A stretch of 64,000 bases of DNA. Origin: Vanilla planifolia. Its lineage: Eukaryota > Streptophyta > Magnoliopsida > Asparagales > Orchidaceae. Made by a program: the position numbers and the translations under genes. The stretch is from positions 35,246,578 through 35,310,577 of the forward strand of contig CM043871.1 in assembly GCA_023846275.1 (NCBI GenBank), written 5' to 3'. Positions 27,301-38,432 of the stretch are shown here, one piece after another; within the stretch, counting starts at the first letter, position 1, and the number at the start of each line of letters is the position of its first letter. Under the pieces are notes generated by a model that saw nothing but the letters and a program-made list of their open reading frames with translations, did not search any database and had not been told where the DNA came from.

Positions 27301-30300
27301 ATGAGTTTGTTAATTAAAATGGAACCAAGTTGGAGTTACATAAACTTTTAGTGTTCATCACTAGTGCATTTACTTGAAGTGTCTTAATATTACTTAATTA
27401 ATGATTTCATTTTCTGAAGAATAAATAATCTCTTCTCTATTTTCAAAAAGTGAATGGTTGAGGATAATTAGAAGAATGTATGAACATTTTATTCTAAGCC
27501 AAATATTGGTCATCATGTAAAGACAAGGCTATTTTAAGGTGGGTGGTGTAAGAAATATGAATTGGGATTCTTAAAAGGCTAAATCTACATGCACTAAACT
27601 GAATTCATCCCAATCAAACAAATTTGCTCACTTGAAAGAGAATTTCCCAAAAGGATGAAGGTGCTTTAAAATCAATTTTGGCTAGGAAAATTTCTAGAAA
27701 AATATTTAGAAGGAAATGATTTTAAGAGAAGATAAAAGTAAAATAAGTATTCAATGATAAAGATAAAACTTTTTAAGCAATTTTTGAAAAAAGAATTATG
27801 CAAAATATTTGATTAAATAGAGAACTTGTTAGTATTTTCAAGTTAAAAAATGCTCCAAATCTATTAGACCTAAATATGGGTACCTTCTAGAGATTAAAAA
27901 ATGTTTAAAATCTTACCTCACATTATTGTCCAAGTGTTTCACAAAGCTTGGAACCATCTTTTTTGTGCGTCAAGTAAAAATTCAAGCAAAAGTTATATAT
28001 GATAATTAGAAATATAAATATTTTAATGAAATTTTTTATTTCTAAAATTAACATGTAGTTCAATAGCTGTCTCCACTATCACATTGCCTTATAGAACAAG
28101 TGGATATTGAGAATCAAAGAAAAAAATTCAAGGAAAGGGATTTAGTTATTAGTTAATGACTTTTAATAGAAGGGAGGCATTGACTTTACTAGATTTTTTT
28201 CACATATTAAATTGACTACTATTAGATTAGTTTTGAATTTTTTTGTTGTTAATTAATATTTGGAGCAGTAAAATGTAAAACTACTTTTCTTCAAGGTGAA
28301 GTAGAGGAAGACATTACATGGTGCAATCTAAAGGTTTTCAAGATACATGAGAAAAAAACAACCATTTGTATAGATTAAAAAGGTATTTTTTGATCTTAAG
28401 CATGCTCCAAGGAGATTTTCTTAAAAGCTTTGATTATTTCATATCTATCATGCAATGCCCAAGATAAGAGTTGACTCATTGCTATTATGTTAATGTTTGG
28501 GTGATTTTTTTTTTATGTTAAGTGTTATATGTAGAGGATATATTCATTGAAAGCTTTGTTTGAGGGAAATTTGTAGGTTGAAACAACAATTGTTTGAAGA
28601 GTTTGAGATGAAAGAATTGGGGACAACAAATCAATATATGAGTATTATAAATGTTAAAAGGGACTTTGAATTATTTCAACACAAGCACATCATGAAGATG
28701 TTGGATATATTTGGAATCAGGGATTCAAAGCCTAATAAGTTGTGCTCCTTTAGGAAGTTATTTTGAGCTATCAAAGGAGAAGTCATTAAATATTAATAAG
28801 GAGCAAAAACACATGCCTTATGCATAGCAATTGATTGTAGATATGGTAGACCATGCAATAAGAGTTTTTAGTAGATATGGTAGAACTGCTTTGGAAAAAT
28901 TCTAAATACTATCAATTGATTGCTCATATATCTAAAAGATATGACTCTACTTCTCGTAAAGAATGACATCATTATGCAAGGATTTGTAAATATAGATTTA
29001 GGTTGTGATTTTTATAACAAGAGTACAACAAGTGATTTATGTTAGTTGGAACTGCTATTAGGTGGATGTCAAAGCTTCAAATTTGTCTCACTCTTAACAA
29101 CTGAAGTCAAGCATATACCTATTCCTAAGGGTAGAAAAGAAATGATATTATTGAAGAGTTTTTTAAAGGAGATTAGTTAACAACAGGATGACAGTGTTCT
29201 ATTTAGTGATGGTCAAAACATTGTATGTTTGATAAAGAATCTCATCTTTCACTCAAGGACAAATCGTACACATCTTTAGTATCTCACATTAGAAGCTGAT
29301 AAATGATGTGACTTTGACATTCGTGAAAACCCTTGCTGCTAGAAGTCAATAAGATATGCTTAATAAGATTTATACCATGGAAAATTAATGCTGCACATTT
29401 TATTAACACTTTGAATTGATTGATGTGATGTATTGCATTAGATGGGAATTATACTACAAAGAGGGATGGACACATGGATAATTGTTAAACATTTTTCTTT
29501 AGTCTCCAATTGAAAGATCGATGAATTATGGAGCTTGATATTCAAATCTATGGACTGGTAAGAGAATTTGATGGGTTAGTTTGACGATCTAATCAAGTTT
29601 TCATTTAGGTTCAGATTGTTTGATCGATGATCTAATGCTGACTCTTAAAAAGGGACTGTCCAATCCTAGGGATTAGTATGTGGTGACAAGGAACTATAGA
29701 GTATAGCTAATCACAAGGACTTTGAACTATTTTATACTAGGATTGGATGGCGACTGATTGAATCATCTGTTCTTGCTGTTTGAATGTCCAATTAAGTTAA
29801 TATAGATATTTTTTTGCCGCAGATTTTTATTATAAAAGGTTTTTGTTAACCCTAAAACTGTTGAAGTTCTTGTATTATAAAAATTACAGCAGTGCTTTTG
29901 CGTTTAAGGAGTGGGAGTGTGTCTGTGATTTTCTTGTATCCCTCTTGAGAAGTTAATATGATATTGAATAATTTCTTGGTGCAGTTGTGGTTATATCTTG
30001 GGTTTTTTGACAGATTTTTGGTCTTGGTTTATCCTTTAATTTTATAACTATTTCTGCATAGGAGTTTTTGGTTTGCTGTTCTCTTTGTTTTTTGACTAAG
30101 TTGTGGAATCTTGCCCAACGTACTGTGCATGTGCCACAATGGTGGCATACCATGCTGTTTATGTGATTTTATGCAGCTTTTACAAGCGTGATAGCATTAT
30201 GTTGGATCGAGTAGGAAAAGCTTATGATTATCATCTGTTCTAAATTTGAAAAGGATGAGGCATTTGAATAATAGACTATTGATAATAGCAGAGAAATTAC

Positions 30301-32871
30301 CTTTTGCTACAACACCTTGAATTAGCCGTATGTTTTCTCCTGATCAGTTTCTATAGTGTTAGTGCTCTTTCTTCTTGCTGCTGCTGTTTCCAAAATCTTA
30401 ATTCTTCTTTTTGTCTCTCCTTGTGGAAGACTCAATGCTTCTTTGGTCGACTTGTATTAGGCTTTGCTTGATTAAAATTTTCTAAGCATTACTTTTCAAA
30501 AGCCATGCATATCACTGACCAAGGCATTCTTAAGTTTCCACAGTTAGCAGTAATGCTCTTCCATTTTAATTTATGCTCCATATCTTGCATCTTTCTAATT
30601 GACTACCATTTGGTGCTTATTAGAAGATCTTAATGTGGTCAGTATTCTGCATTCATTGATGTTGTAAAAGATTTGCACGCAACAAAAATAATGTATAGTT
30701 CAGCTCCTTTGTACTTAATTAGGGCTGGATTTTTTTTTTCAGAACATGAGATTACTTTTTTATGTTATTCTATTATGGCTTACTTCTAATGCATTATTTT
30801 GTGTGATTATAGACTATGCTTATATTTTTTGTTCCTTCAATATCATGACAAGAGAAACAATGGATGTTGTTCAAACTCCTCACTTACGTCATTATAGGTA
30901 GATTTTTTTTATTTAATTGCTAATCCAATCTGCCATTTGTCTTTTGCGAATGCTGCATGTAAGAAAAATCAATCCCAATGTTTCACATTTCTATATTTTG
31001 CCTTCTAATTTGTGTGCTTGAATTTTGATGGTCTGACATATTGCTGGACTTTATTTGCTTGTTTTTTAAAGGGTGTATTGGTTCGTAGAGTTGAACCTAC
31101 TTCACCTGCTCATGGTATTCTGAAGGAGGTAAAATGAGAGATCATGTGTTAGCCATCTGAATTTTTCATTTTGAACATTTTGTTTACTGATGTTTGTTAT
31201 TTTGTATGACTTTTGTTTAAAGAACCAAAAAAAATTGGTATTCATGGCACTTTCTATCAGCATATTTGCTCGTCAATTATTCTGTACTGATATATTTAGT
31301 TCTTTTGCTGGTATACTGCATACACCAAAATATTGTTAAATAAGTATACACATGAAAGGCACATGATGAAATATTTCAAATTAAAAATTCAAATAAAGTA
31401 TTAATGTTCCATTTAAGGGTGCCAATTACAATGAATTAGGCTGTTTGGATGTTCTCAATTGAATTTTGTGCAATATGTATTATGGCTTGGCTTTTTTAAA
31501 GCTGATATTGATGAAACAAAATTGTTGTTTTCTTAGAATAGTGCAAGTCATATACAAAATGCTTTCTTTCTTACGGGTCACTGATTTCTCACTGGGACTA
31601 CCATGTGGTTCGCATCTCGTTGTCGAGTGCCACGAATTACAATGGTTGATATACATTGATCTTTATCAAGCACAGTCTCCTATGTCTTCCCACCCACATT
31701 GATCTCCTAGTTGAAGTAGTATCATTAAGTGAGTGTATTGTAAAAGCACTTTATTTGTGCATCGTCACAAGGTTTTATAATATTTACAAGAAATATATAC
31801 CTATTAATCATAATAAAGAGGCCAAAAAACTCAAAAACATTCATAAAGAACTTCGTCTTTAATTACTTGCAAAAGGTTTCTCTTTGCTGGAGCCCATCTT
31901 TGACGTAAGCATCTCTGATAATGCTTTGGTTTTGTCAAATTTTTTTAATGATTACCTTACTCCAATTAGATCAGTTAAAGATCTTCAAATTTATCAATAC
32001 AAATACACAAAGGGAACAAAGGAAAGACTGATAGAACTAAGTGCTAATCTTTATTGTTCTTTATTAGTGTTTCAATAGATTATTTGTTCTAGTTGTTATA
32101 GCTTTAACTTATATATCATGTACCGAATCTCTTATACTGTATTAGATGCGAAACTTTTAAATTTTTAAAAAAAAATGAATACCTGTTAATGATTAATGTT
32201 ACTAGTTATATCATGTCTTCAAAACAACTTTGTATAGTGTTTTTGTCTACATCCTATAAATTGAAAATTGAAATGGAACTAGTGTGTATATTCAAATATG
32301 TTATTCGATGGTGAAAGTGATTTTGGGATTTGATGCTTTAATTTTGATCGATGAAAAACCCTACTTGGTAAACACACATTTTCATGAACCTGTTGTAGGA
32401 GATTGGCATGGAGATGGAATGCAAAGTTTGGAGAAGGAACTTTCTCTCCCTAATGCTTTTCACCCTCTGTTTTCCTCACTTCTTCTCACTAAAAAGTGTG
32501 AATGTACACTTCCCTTCACTGAAATTAGAGGGTTGATTGCCCATGTCATGGTTATTTAGCTATCATAGGCAATGTCCAACATTTTATATGGCCCTTGTGT
32601 TTGTCAACTATTATCTTTTGTTCATACCATTGACTATCACCTTATACTACTTCTGATGTGTATTCGGAGTATTTAATCAATGTTGTGAGAAAGAAGCTCT
32701 TCGTAGCTTGAGTGGGAGAACTGTAGAGCTTTGCTATTTTAGCCATTGTTAGCATCAATCTTTCAACATAGATTTGTACAAATATGGAACTCTAGTGTCC
32801 CAAAGATTTTAGGGGGTGAACTGTTTGCTAACAAAATGCTCTTGCAATCGTGCCATGATCTCTCTCTCTAT

Positions 32872-32906
<35 letters not shown>

Positions 32907-34940
32907 CTTGCCCTCGTTTAGTTTTGCATCCCATACATTATTTTCTTTCCTAGCATTCTCTTCTTACATCTCACACGCTGAATGATAATACAAAACTTAT
33001 TAAGGTTTTACTAGAGAAAGAGCAGTTAGGGAGAGGGATCTCGCATCCTAGAGGAAGATTGCTAAATTTTTGGAAGGCTTCTGGTTTCCATGTACAGTTT
33101 CTTATCTATATATTCTATGATGGAATATAAAAGCTATTTGAGTCTTAAGAAGTCATTGCTTCTCCTATGTGTAAACCATCCATTATATTACTATTATTCA
33201 TTTATGTAGTTGTATGGTCATTTTTAAATTGTTGTGAAATTATGCAAACAGCCCTGGTAATTTATTACATTTGCTTTGTCACCATATATTCTTTTGTCTT
33301 GATTAAACTTTTGCGACGGTAGCTTTGAATGAGGATATAACTATTACTTTTAATTATCAGGGGGACGTGATTGTGAGCTTTGATGGTGTAAAAGTTGGGT
33401 GTGAAGGAACTGTCCGTTTTCGCTCTTCAGAACGGATTGCTTTCCGCTGCCTCATAAGTAAAAAGTAATCACCTGTTTTACTTCATCAAAATATACATTC
33501 TGATTTCACATTTCAAGAAACAAATCCCATGTACTTGAGTATGGTTCTTGGACAAGTTATCTTTTCAAAGCAATGAAACTAAAATATGGAGCTTCTAAAG
33601 ATATAATCTACTTTAAATGTATGATGAACTGTTTGAACAAATTCATTCGTTTTTATTTCATTATTAGGTTTTCAGGTGATTCTGCTGAACTTGGGATCAT
33701 CCGGGATGGTTCATATATGAAAGTCCAGACAATTCTACAACCACGTGTTCATTTGGTGAGAACTTATCCTCATCGTTATTCTTCATCATTTGGAAATCAT
33801 AAAAGGACCTCCATTGATTGTTAATAGCAAACTTCTTCACTAAAGGTCCCATATCATGTTGAAGGGGGTCGGCCTTCTTATCTAATCATTGCCGGTCTTG
33901 TATTCACTCCTCTCTCAGAACCCCTTATCGAGTAAGTTGCCATTCATTTTCTCAAATGAATTTTTTGCTAGGAAGCTTCAGAAAATTTGTATTATAATTT
34001 CTAAAACAAATGCAGGGAGGAGTCTGAGGATTCCATTGGGGTAAGTCACTCTCTTCTAATCTCCAATGTTTCTCATATTATTTTTAAGCAACTTGTATAT
34101 AATCTTTGCAAAGTGATAGCCATTAAGTTCTTTGCCATGTAGTTGAAATTGATGGCTAAGGCTCGCTATTCTTTGGCAAGTTTCAAAGGAGAACAAATAG
34201 TGATTTTGTCTCTGGTTAGCATATTCTTTATCTACTTAAATATTGTGCATCAAATATTGTTAACTTCTTGAACTTTTCTTTTAATCTCTTAAGAGAATAT
34301 GATTAAATCATATTTTGTGTAACTTCCATTTTTCTTCCCAAATGTTTTTCTCCAACTCCTTGTATCACTTTAGGTCCTGGCAAATGAAGTGAACGACGGC
34401 TACGAGGATTTGGAAAATCAGCAAGTATGCGATACTAGTCTTCCGACGATTTATCTACAACCCATACTAGTATATCTTATCCTTCTTCTTTAACTTGATG
34501 GCATCAGATTCTCAAATTCAATGGAACTCGCATTAAAAATATTGGACACCTTGCTCATCTAATAGATAGTAAGTACCTAAACACCCAAGTATTTCTTTGC
34601 AACAAACTTCTGGAGTGAGTGAGTATTTTAACTTACAAAAACATCCCAAATGAGTTGTGAACATAACACATCATCTTGTGTGTTAAATACCTTTGTAGCA
34701 TGCAAAGAGAAGTACTTGCTATTCGAGTTTGAGGAGAATTTTCTAGCTGTTTTAGACCGCGAACGTGCCTTTGCTGCCTCGCCATCTATCCTGAGGAACT
34801 ATGGTATCCCGAGCGAAAGATCTGCAGATTTGCGGGAGCCATACGTGGATATCGAAGACAATCAACTGCCAAGTGAAGAAATTGGGGGTAGTCCTGTGTC
34901 AAATCTTGAATTGGAATTTGAAGGACTTATTTGGGCATAA
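6337..34940 (+). CDS. DEG2: Protease Do-like 2, chloroplastic (DEG2), 3' fifteen exons; 5' end outside window
   Basis: Exons: 6337-6444, 8799-8876, 12007-12073, 12215-12273, 16439-16538, 20944-21023, 31072-31128, 33361-33464, 33668-33755, 33846-33931, 34016-34040, 34143-34214, 34374-34424, 34508-34568, 34699-34940. All have GT donors and AG acceptors; together they make 425 codons plus TAA in one frame. In-window residue 9 is the catalytic Asp (CDIALL) and residue 87 the catalytic Ser (GNSGGP). [20 protein letters not shown] and ENIGYVIP are typical of the family. PDZ1 spans about residues 139-248 ([10 protein letters not shown] inside) and a second PDZ-like region runs to the C-terminus (SPVSNLE, then EGLIWA). 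Against roughly 600 residues for Arabidopsis DEG2, about 180 N-terminal residues are missing: transit peptide and His of the triad. The known family is an ATP-independent stromal serine endopeptidase linked to turnover of photodamaged D1. Nothing seen breaks this gene; the assignment to DEG2 rather than DEG9 or DEG10 rests on remembered sequence similarity. Confidence 0.93.
6445..8798 (+). other. DEG2 intron, 2.35 kb
   Basis: Flanked by CAG/GTACTG at the donor and a TTACACAG acceptor. The content is AT-rich with no convincing coding region. Around 7600-7640 there is a G-run followed by TGGATTAAG that recalls the GGGGGTGAAT-type 5' end of some plant Copia (SIRE-like) LTRs, so 7590-8250 may be a decayed LTR; this is weak. 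Confidence 0.6.
8877..12006 (+). other. DEG2 intron, 3.1 kb, carrying a Copia fragment
   Basis: Runs from the GAG/GTACTT donor to the CATCAG acceptor. Apart from the Copia piece at 10035-10670 it is AT-rich with no recognised genes. A short direct repeat (AGCAATCTATTCTATGGAAA) occurs twice near 11752-11806. Confidence 0.75.
10035..10670 (+). mobile_element. Ty1/Copia fragment, integrase tail fused to RNase H by internal deletion
   Basis: The frame at 10035-10268 begins with the integrase C-terminal motif [15 protein letters not shown], continues to a KFNVTR-like stretch and passes in frame into FNQFMHSP and [14 protein letters not shown], which belong to the end of the RT/RNase H region. Beyond the stop come [35 protein letters not shown] and [11 protein letters not shown], the RNase H signature blocks of Copia elements. 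The whole reverse transcriptase between integrase and RNase H is missing. No LTRs were recognised at the edges. Confidence 0.85.
12274..16438 (+). other. DEG2 intron, 4.2 kb, no recognised gene
   Basis: The donor is CAG/GTACAT and the acceptor AACTTAG. A poly-A tract running into a short TA repeat lies at about 13898-13924. 14700-15260 is noticeably richer in G and C than its surroundings and has open frames on both strands, but none resembles a known protein; it may be a fragment of an LTR or another transposable element. No other structure was found. Confidence 0.6.
16539..20943 (+). other. DEG2 intron, 4.4 kb, carrying an antisense Copia element
   Basis: Runs from the ACTG/GTTTGT donor to the TTATAG acceptor. 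17100-18600 is a - strand Copia remnant. 18600-20940 could hold the gag side of the same element, but I could not confirm any gag motif there. Confidence 0.7.
17100..18600 (-). mobile_element. Degenerate Ty1/Copia element, antisense to DEG2
   Basis: Reading the - strand, about 18430-18150 gives an integrase C-terminal stretch: [19 protein letters not shown], then NSINVTFFE and [10 protein letters not shown]. Further along, about 17710-17380, comes [12 protein letters not shown] followed by broken versions of the THTRPDI, YLK and YTDADWA blocks that lead into RNase H. Many stops and frameshifts are present. The RT between these two blocks appears deleted or unrecognisable. The family looks close to the copy at 10.0 kb. 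Confidence 0.75.
22301..22805. repeat. Tandem duplication of about 240 bp, two copies
   Basis: Copy A is about 22301-22540 and copy B about 22568-22805. Shared blocks in order include AATCAATCACATA, ATGCAAAATTTCATCCAT, GAGGAAGGTATAATTGATTT and TACATACCAACATCATCTTA. The spacer contains the short word GTGTACATT several times. Divergence between the copies is modest. Confidence 0.92.
24100..25000 (-). mobile_element. LINE ORF1 fragment (DUF4283-type domain plus zinc knuckle), antisense to DEG2
   Basis: On the - strand, [15 protein letters not shown] and [10 protein letters not shown] (open frame 24810-24571) match the start of the ORF1 nucleic-acid-binding domain. Then come [10 protein letters not shown] (about 24445-24415), [19 protein letters not shown] (about 24382-24320), [22 protein letters not shown] sequence and a decayed CCHC knuckle after VEYKKTPKF (about 24215-24140). 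It is broken by several stops. It lies downstream of endonuclease sequence on the same strand, the reverse of the order in one LINE. Confidence 0.75.
25450..26665 (-). mobile_element. Degenerate plant LINE, endonuclease domain and start of the RT linker, antisense to DEG2
   Basis: On the - strand an open frame (26665-26411) carries [18 protein letters not shown] and [13 protein letters not shown], the start of an L1-type apurinic endonuclease. Across stops it continues with [16 protein letters not shown] (about 26320-26270), [19 protein letters not shown] (about 26060-26000), TPMVV (about 25960) and, near 25620-25550, [12 protein letters not shown], the linker just before RT. Each block has its usual neighbours in the usual order. 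RT itself is not recognisable below about 25450. Confidence 0.8.
28262..29420 (+). mobile_element. Degenerate Ty1/Copia reverse transcriptase and RNase H
   Basis: The + strand reads [16 protein letters not shown] at about 28272-28320 (family: DVKTAFLHGDLEEEIYM), then a LYVEDIFIE block near 28524-28550 where the catalytic YVDD has become [13 protein letters not shown] and [13 protein letters not shown] follow (open frame 28560-28766), then GIRDSKPNK. Later pieces recall the RNase H part (for example FYLVMVKTL and IVHIF near 29190-29280). There are many stops. No LTR was identified. Confidence 0.82.
31129..33360 (+). other. DEG2 intron, 2.2 kb
   Basis: Runs from the GAG/GTAAAA donor to the AATTATCAG acceptor. 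A 30-bp perfect AT dinucleotide run lies at 32874-32903. Small open frames (for example 32284-32559) resemble nothing I know. Confidence 0.7.
32874..32903. repeat. (AT)15 microsatellite
   Basis: An uninterrupted AT dinucleotide run, preceded by a short TC run (about 32859-32868). Confidence 0.97.
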
Positions 34941-35577
34941 GGAATGATGAGATTCAAAACCAGAACAGGAGAAGGTATTTTCTATTTCCTCTCTTTAGTG
35001 GTTTGCAGTTTTCTTCCTCGCAAAGATAAGGTTTTTTTCTGTAACTTGTATTATCCATTCATTCTAATTAATAGGAAAACCATTGAAAGCTTAAATAATG
35101 TCTACAACCTCTTCTTAATGAAGGAATTGTTTGTGGATTATTGAAGAAGAGGCAGTCAAATAATCCCCTAAGTTTTATTTTTCTTATTTTTTGTCAGTTG
35201 GGTGTTCTACAAACTTCATTATAAAATTGTGGATCAGTGGGTTTATCTTTCTTACGATAGTTTACTGATTGGGGTAGTTAATGTTAATCACCCGAGGTAG
35301 ATGGTCTGGTCTAGGGTTTCAATGTTCACATTTATGTAATGGCTTGTGAATGAATCCCTTACATAATGTGTGGAGGTAAATATAAAAATATATGCTTCAT
35401 AAGGAGAATATTTGAAGACTAATATTATCTCAAACAATCTAAAATGTGGAATGTATGATAATTGTGTAGAATAGTATCAATGAACCAAAATAATTATAAG
35501 AACCAAAGTGAATAGTTCCAACAAACAAAGTACTATCATTATCAGGGCAAAAGAGATTATGGTAAACAGAGGAGAAC

Positions 35578-36425
35578 ATCAGGGATGTAATCGATGAGGG
35601 AAGCACCCAATGATCGTGAAAGATGCTCAAATGTTAATTTAGCTAACAGATTGTCACCCCCCACCTAACTTTTCATCGTGAGACCATCTCTTTTAGCTTT
35701 AAGATTAGGGAAAAACAAAGTCTAAATGTAACTAGAGGATGCTAACTACACTATTAGGTGACAAAAGATAGTTATGACTAACTACTGATCAGTTATAAAT
35801 AACTTATTCTTCAAAATTCATATGCATGTTATTATTCTCATTTTAAATCATTATATCTTACAATCATTTATGTCATATGTCTCATGCAGTGTTATACATG
35901 CAATTATTGAACATGCATACACACATCAATAATATCATTATTCACACCAAGTCATATAATACACAAAGTATAAAAGAATAATCGTTTGCATTGCAAATAT
36001 TTCAATTTAACACAATATAAAAGTTTAACTACTTGCATCACAATTAATTCAGTTTATCCATCTAGAGCTTCTAAGACGATCCTTTTTCCAATTTCCCTTA
36101 CCTTTTGCTTCCTTTAGAACTATAACTTATGCAGAACTACTACAATAAAATCTTAAAATAGCTTGTATTTTACAATACAATCTTATAAGATCTGATCATA
36201 TTATAGTTCATCAAGAAGTATTTAGTGTTATGATTATGGGAGGAACAGTACATAAACCAGAGGGTTCTCCAGAACCCTTTCAATTGCTCATTTGAGAACT
36301 ACGATCTTTGGCTCGGGAACTGAATCATTTCCGTACATCTGAAAAGAACTTGTAGATAAATAGGAAGTTTGATCGAAATTAAACTATGAAACAAAAATGT
36401 CAAATAGAATGCTAACTTAGCTTAT
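35578..36425. repeat. Long direct repeat, left copy (partner 37063-37735)
   Basis: Shares with the partner a long collinear series of blocks, such as CCATCTCTTTTAGCTTTAAG, GTTATGACTAACTA, TAAATCATTATATCTTA, AAAGAATAA-CGTTTGC and, after a gap in the partner, CAAATAGAATGCTAACTTAG. The copies are clearly diverged, and the partner has lost about 170 bp. The interval between them is about 640 bp. They could be the LTRs of a decayed non-autonomous element or a segmental duplication; I saw no primer-binding site or polypurine tract. Confidence 0.85.
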
Positions 36426-37062
36426 TCTTTTCATGATTTCAGCTACCAATGACTTCTCCAAAAATCTCCCTTTCAGGCTTTTCTTAACCACTTCAATAGA
36501 AAAGGATTCCTAAGCTCTTTCCCTGAGTGCCTGGTCAAGATGAAGGTTAAGAAATGAAAAAAATAATCCTATCAAAAATTTTGATACATATATCAATAGA
36601 TTCTTTGTGATAAGTTACATTCAAAAACATGTTCATTATGGAATTTTGAGATATTTTGTTGGTAAATTTTTTGAGATGTCTTAAAATAATATTGTTTTAT
36701 TTTGATTTAAATTTTTTGAAAATTTTTATATTACATACTTATAATAAATCATAACATTAGAGAAAAAAAAAATAGTTGTCACAATATTGACCGACATATC
36801 TAAGGAATAATGTGAATCCATTTCAAGTGGAAGATTGCCTAGAAAAAAAATAAATGACATTTGGCAACATACCTTGTGATGATCTCCATAGAGCACTTTA
36901 AATAGTTTTGAGATAGTATTATTGAATACTAATGGAGAAGATAAAGAAGAATATTATTTATAGATAATGCAAATTTAGAAATATCATAGTTGAATTTTGG
37001 TTATACTCAATAAAGATAAGTTTAGCTTTGGATAAGTTTTAGGACTTGGTTTATGATAAGAA

Positions 37063-37735
37063 ATAATCAATGATGGAAGCACTCGATGATCGTTAAAGAT
37101 GCTCAGATGTTAATTAAACTAACAGATTTGTCCCCCACCACGTAACATTACATCGTAATACCATCTCTTTTAGCTTTAAGATTAGGGAAAAAATAAAGTG
37201 CAAATGTAACTAGAAGATGCTAACCACCCTATTATGTGACAGAAGACAGTTATGACTAACTATTGATCGGTTATAAATTATTTATTCTTCAAAATTTATA
37301 TGCGTGTTGTTATTCCCATTTTAAATCATTATATCTTATGTATAAACACTTTTGTCATATTTTCCAATATAATGTTATACATATAATTATTAACTATGCA
37401 TACACATCAATAATGTCATAATATTTAAATCAAGTCATATAATACACTAAAGTACAAAAGAATAACGGTTTGCGTCGTAAATATTTCAATGTAACACAAT
37501 ATAAAAGTCTCACTACTTGCATCGCAAATAATTCGATTTATCTACATCATCTAAGATGATTCTTTTTCTAATTTCCCTTACCTTTTACTTGTAGAATTAT
37601 AATTTGCACACAATTAGTACAATGCGTTTCCAAAGTTTTATTTTGCTCAAGCACAAATTCGCTCATGAACAGGATAACGTAAAATCATAATAATTATCAA
37701 GAAATGGATCAAATAGAATGCTAACTTAGCTTATA
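37063..37735. repeat. Long direct repeat, right copy (partner 35578-36425)
   Basis: Begins at AATCAATGATGGAAGCACTC, matching the left copy's start, and ends at TAGAATGCTAACTTAGCTTA, which in the left copy lies at about 36400-36425. Same orientation as the left copy, hence direct rather than inverted. Confidence 0.85.
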
Positions 37736-38432
37736 ATGGATTAAGGATTCTAAGGAATGTTTATATTATGATTAACTGTGATTTGAGTTAATAACAATGT
37801 GATAAGCCGAGTAATCCTTGTGAGAAGATAATTTCTTTTATGCAGTAAATCCCAGGAATTGAACCCTCAAAACCATGACGACGCATCTTGGAAAATAGTG
37901 ATGGTATTTATGGTTATAACACATCTTGGAAAAGAGTGGCTAATTTATATGATTATGAAATATCTTAAAAAATATTATTAGTTTATATGATTATGGCATA
38001 TCTTGAAAAATAGTATTGGTATATGTGGTTATGCATGAGCTTAAAATTAGTTCTAGATTTTGATAGATCATTGGATATCAATTGGTTGTATTATATATTA
38101 GTTTAGTTTACACTTGACATTCTAGTGAATTCTGATAAGAGTTAAGATGTGATGTAACATAGATTTGGACCCTCAAGTTAGCGTTAGGCAAATCAAATAT
38201 TAGAACTCCCATCAGTTTAGGTAATCATTTCGTGTGATTAGTAAAGCCAAAATAGGACTAATAGATCACGTGATAACAAACTCCAATGTTGCTATGTATT
38301 GTAGTGGTAGGGAGTGTATGAGATTGGCATTACAAGTTGTGGAGTGTCAAATCATGTGATGGGCACAAGATTGTCATACCTTGCCATCCTACTAATGGGT
38401 TTAGACAGAGTATTAGATTGTTAGTAGAACAC

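Larger units (their letters stand above)
21024..31071 (+). other. DEG2 intron, 10.0 kb, the largest in the window
   Basis: The donor GAG/GTGAAA at 21024 and the acceptor TTTTTTAAAG at 31071 bracket the two halves of PDZ1 (LPSHE and GVLVRR), which join in frame. Contents: a tandem duplication at 22301-22805, LINE ORF1 and endonuclease pieces on the - strand at 24.1-26.7 kb, and a + strand Copia piece at 28262-29420. 26700-28260 and 29420-31060 are AT-rich with no recognised coding sequence. Confidence 0.85.

Noticed and set aside
34650-34940. Separate 96-codon gene starting at 34650.
   Set aside because: Everything from 34699 on is the last exon of DEG2; the bases before it are intron.
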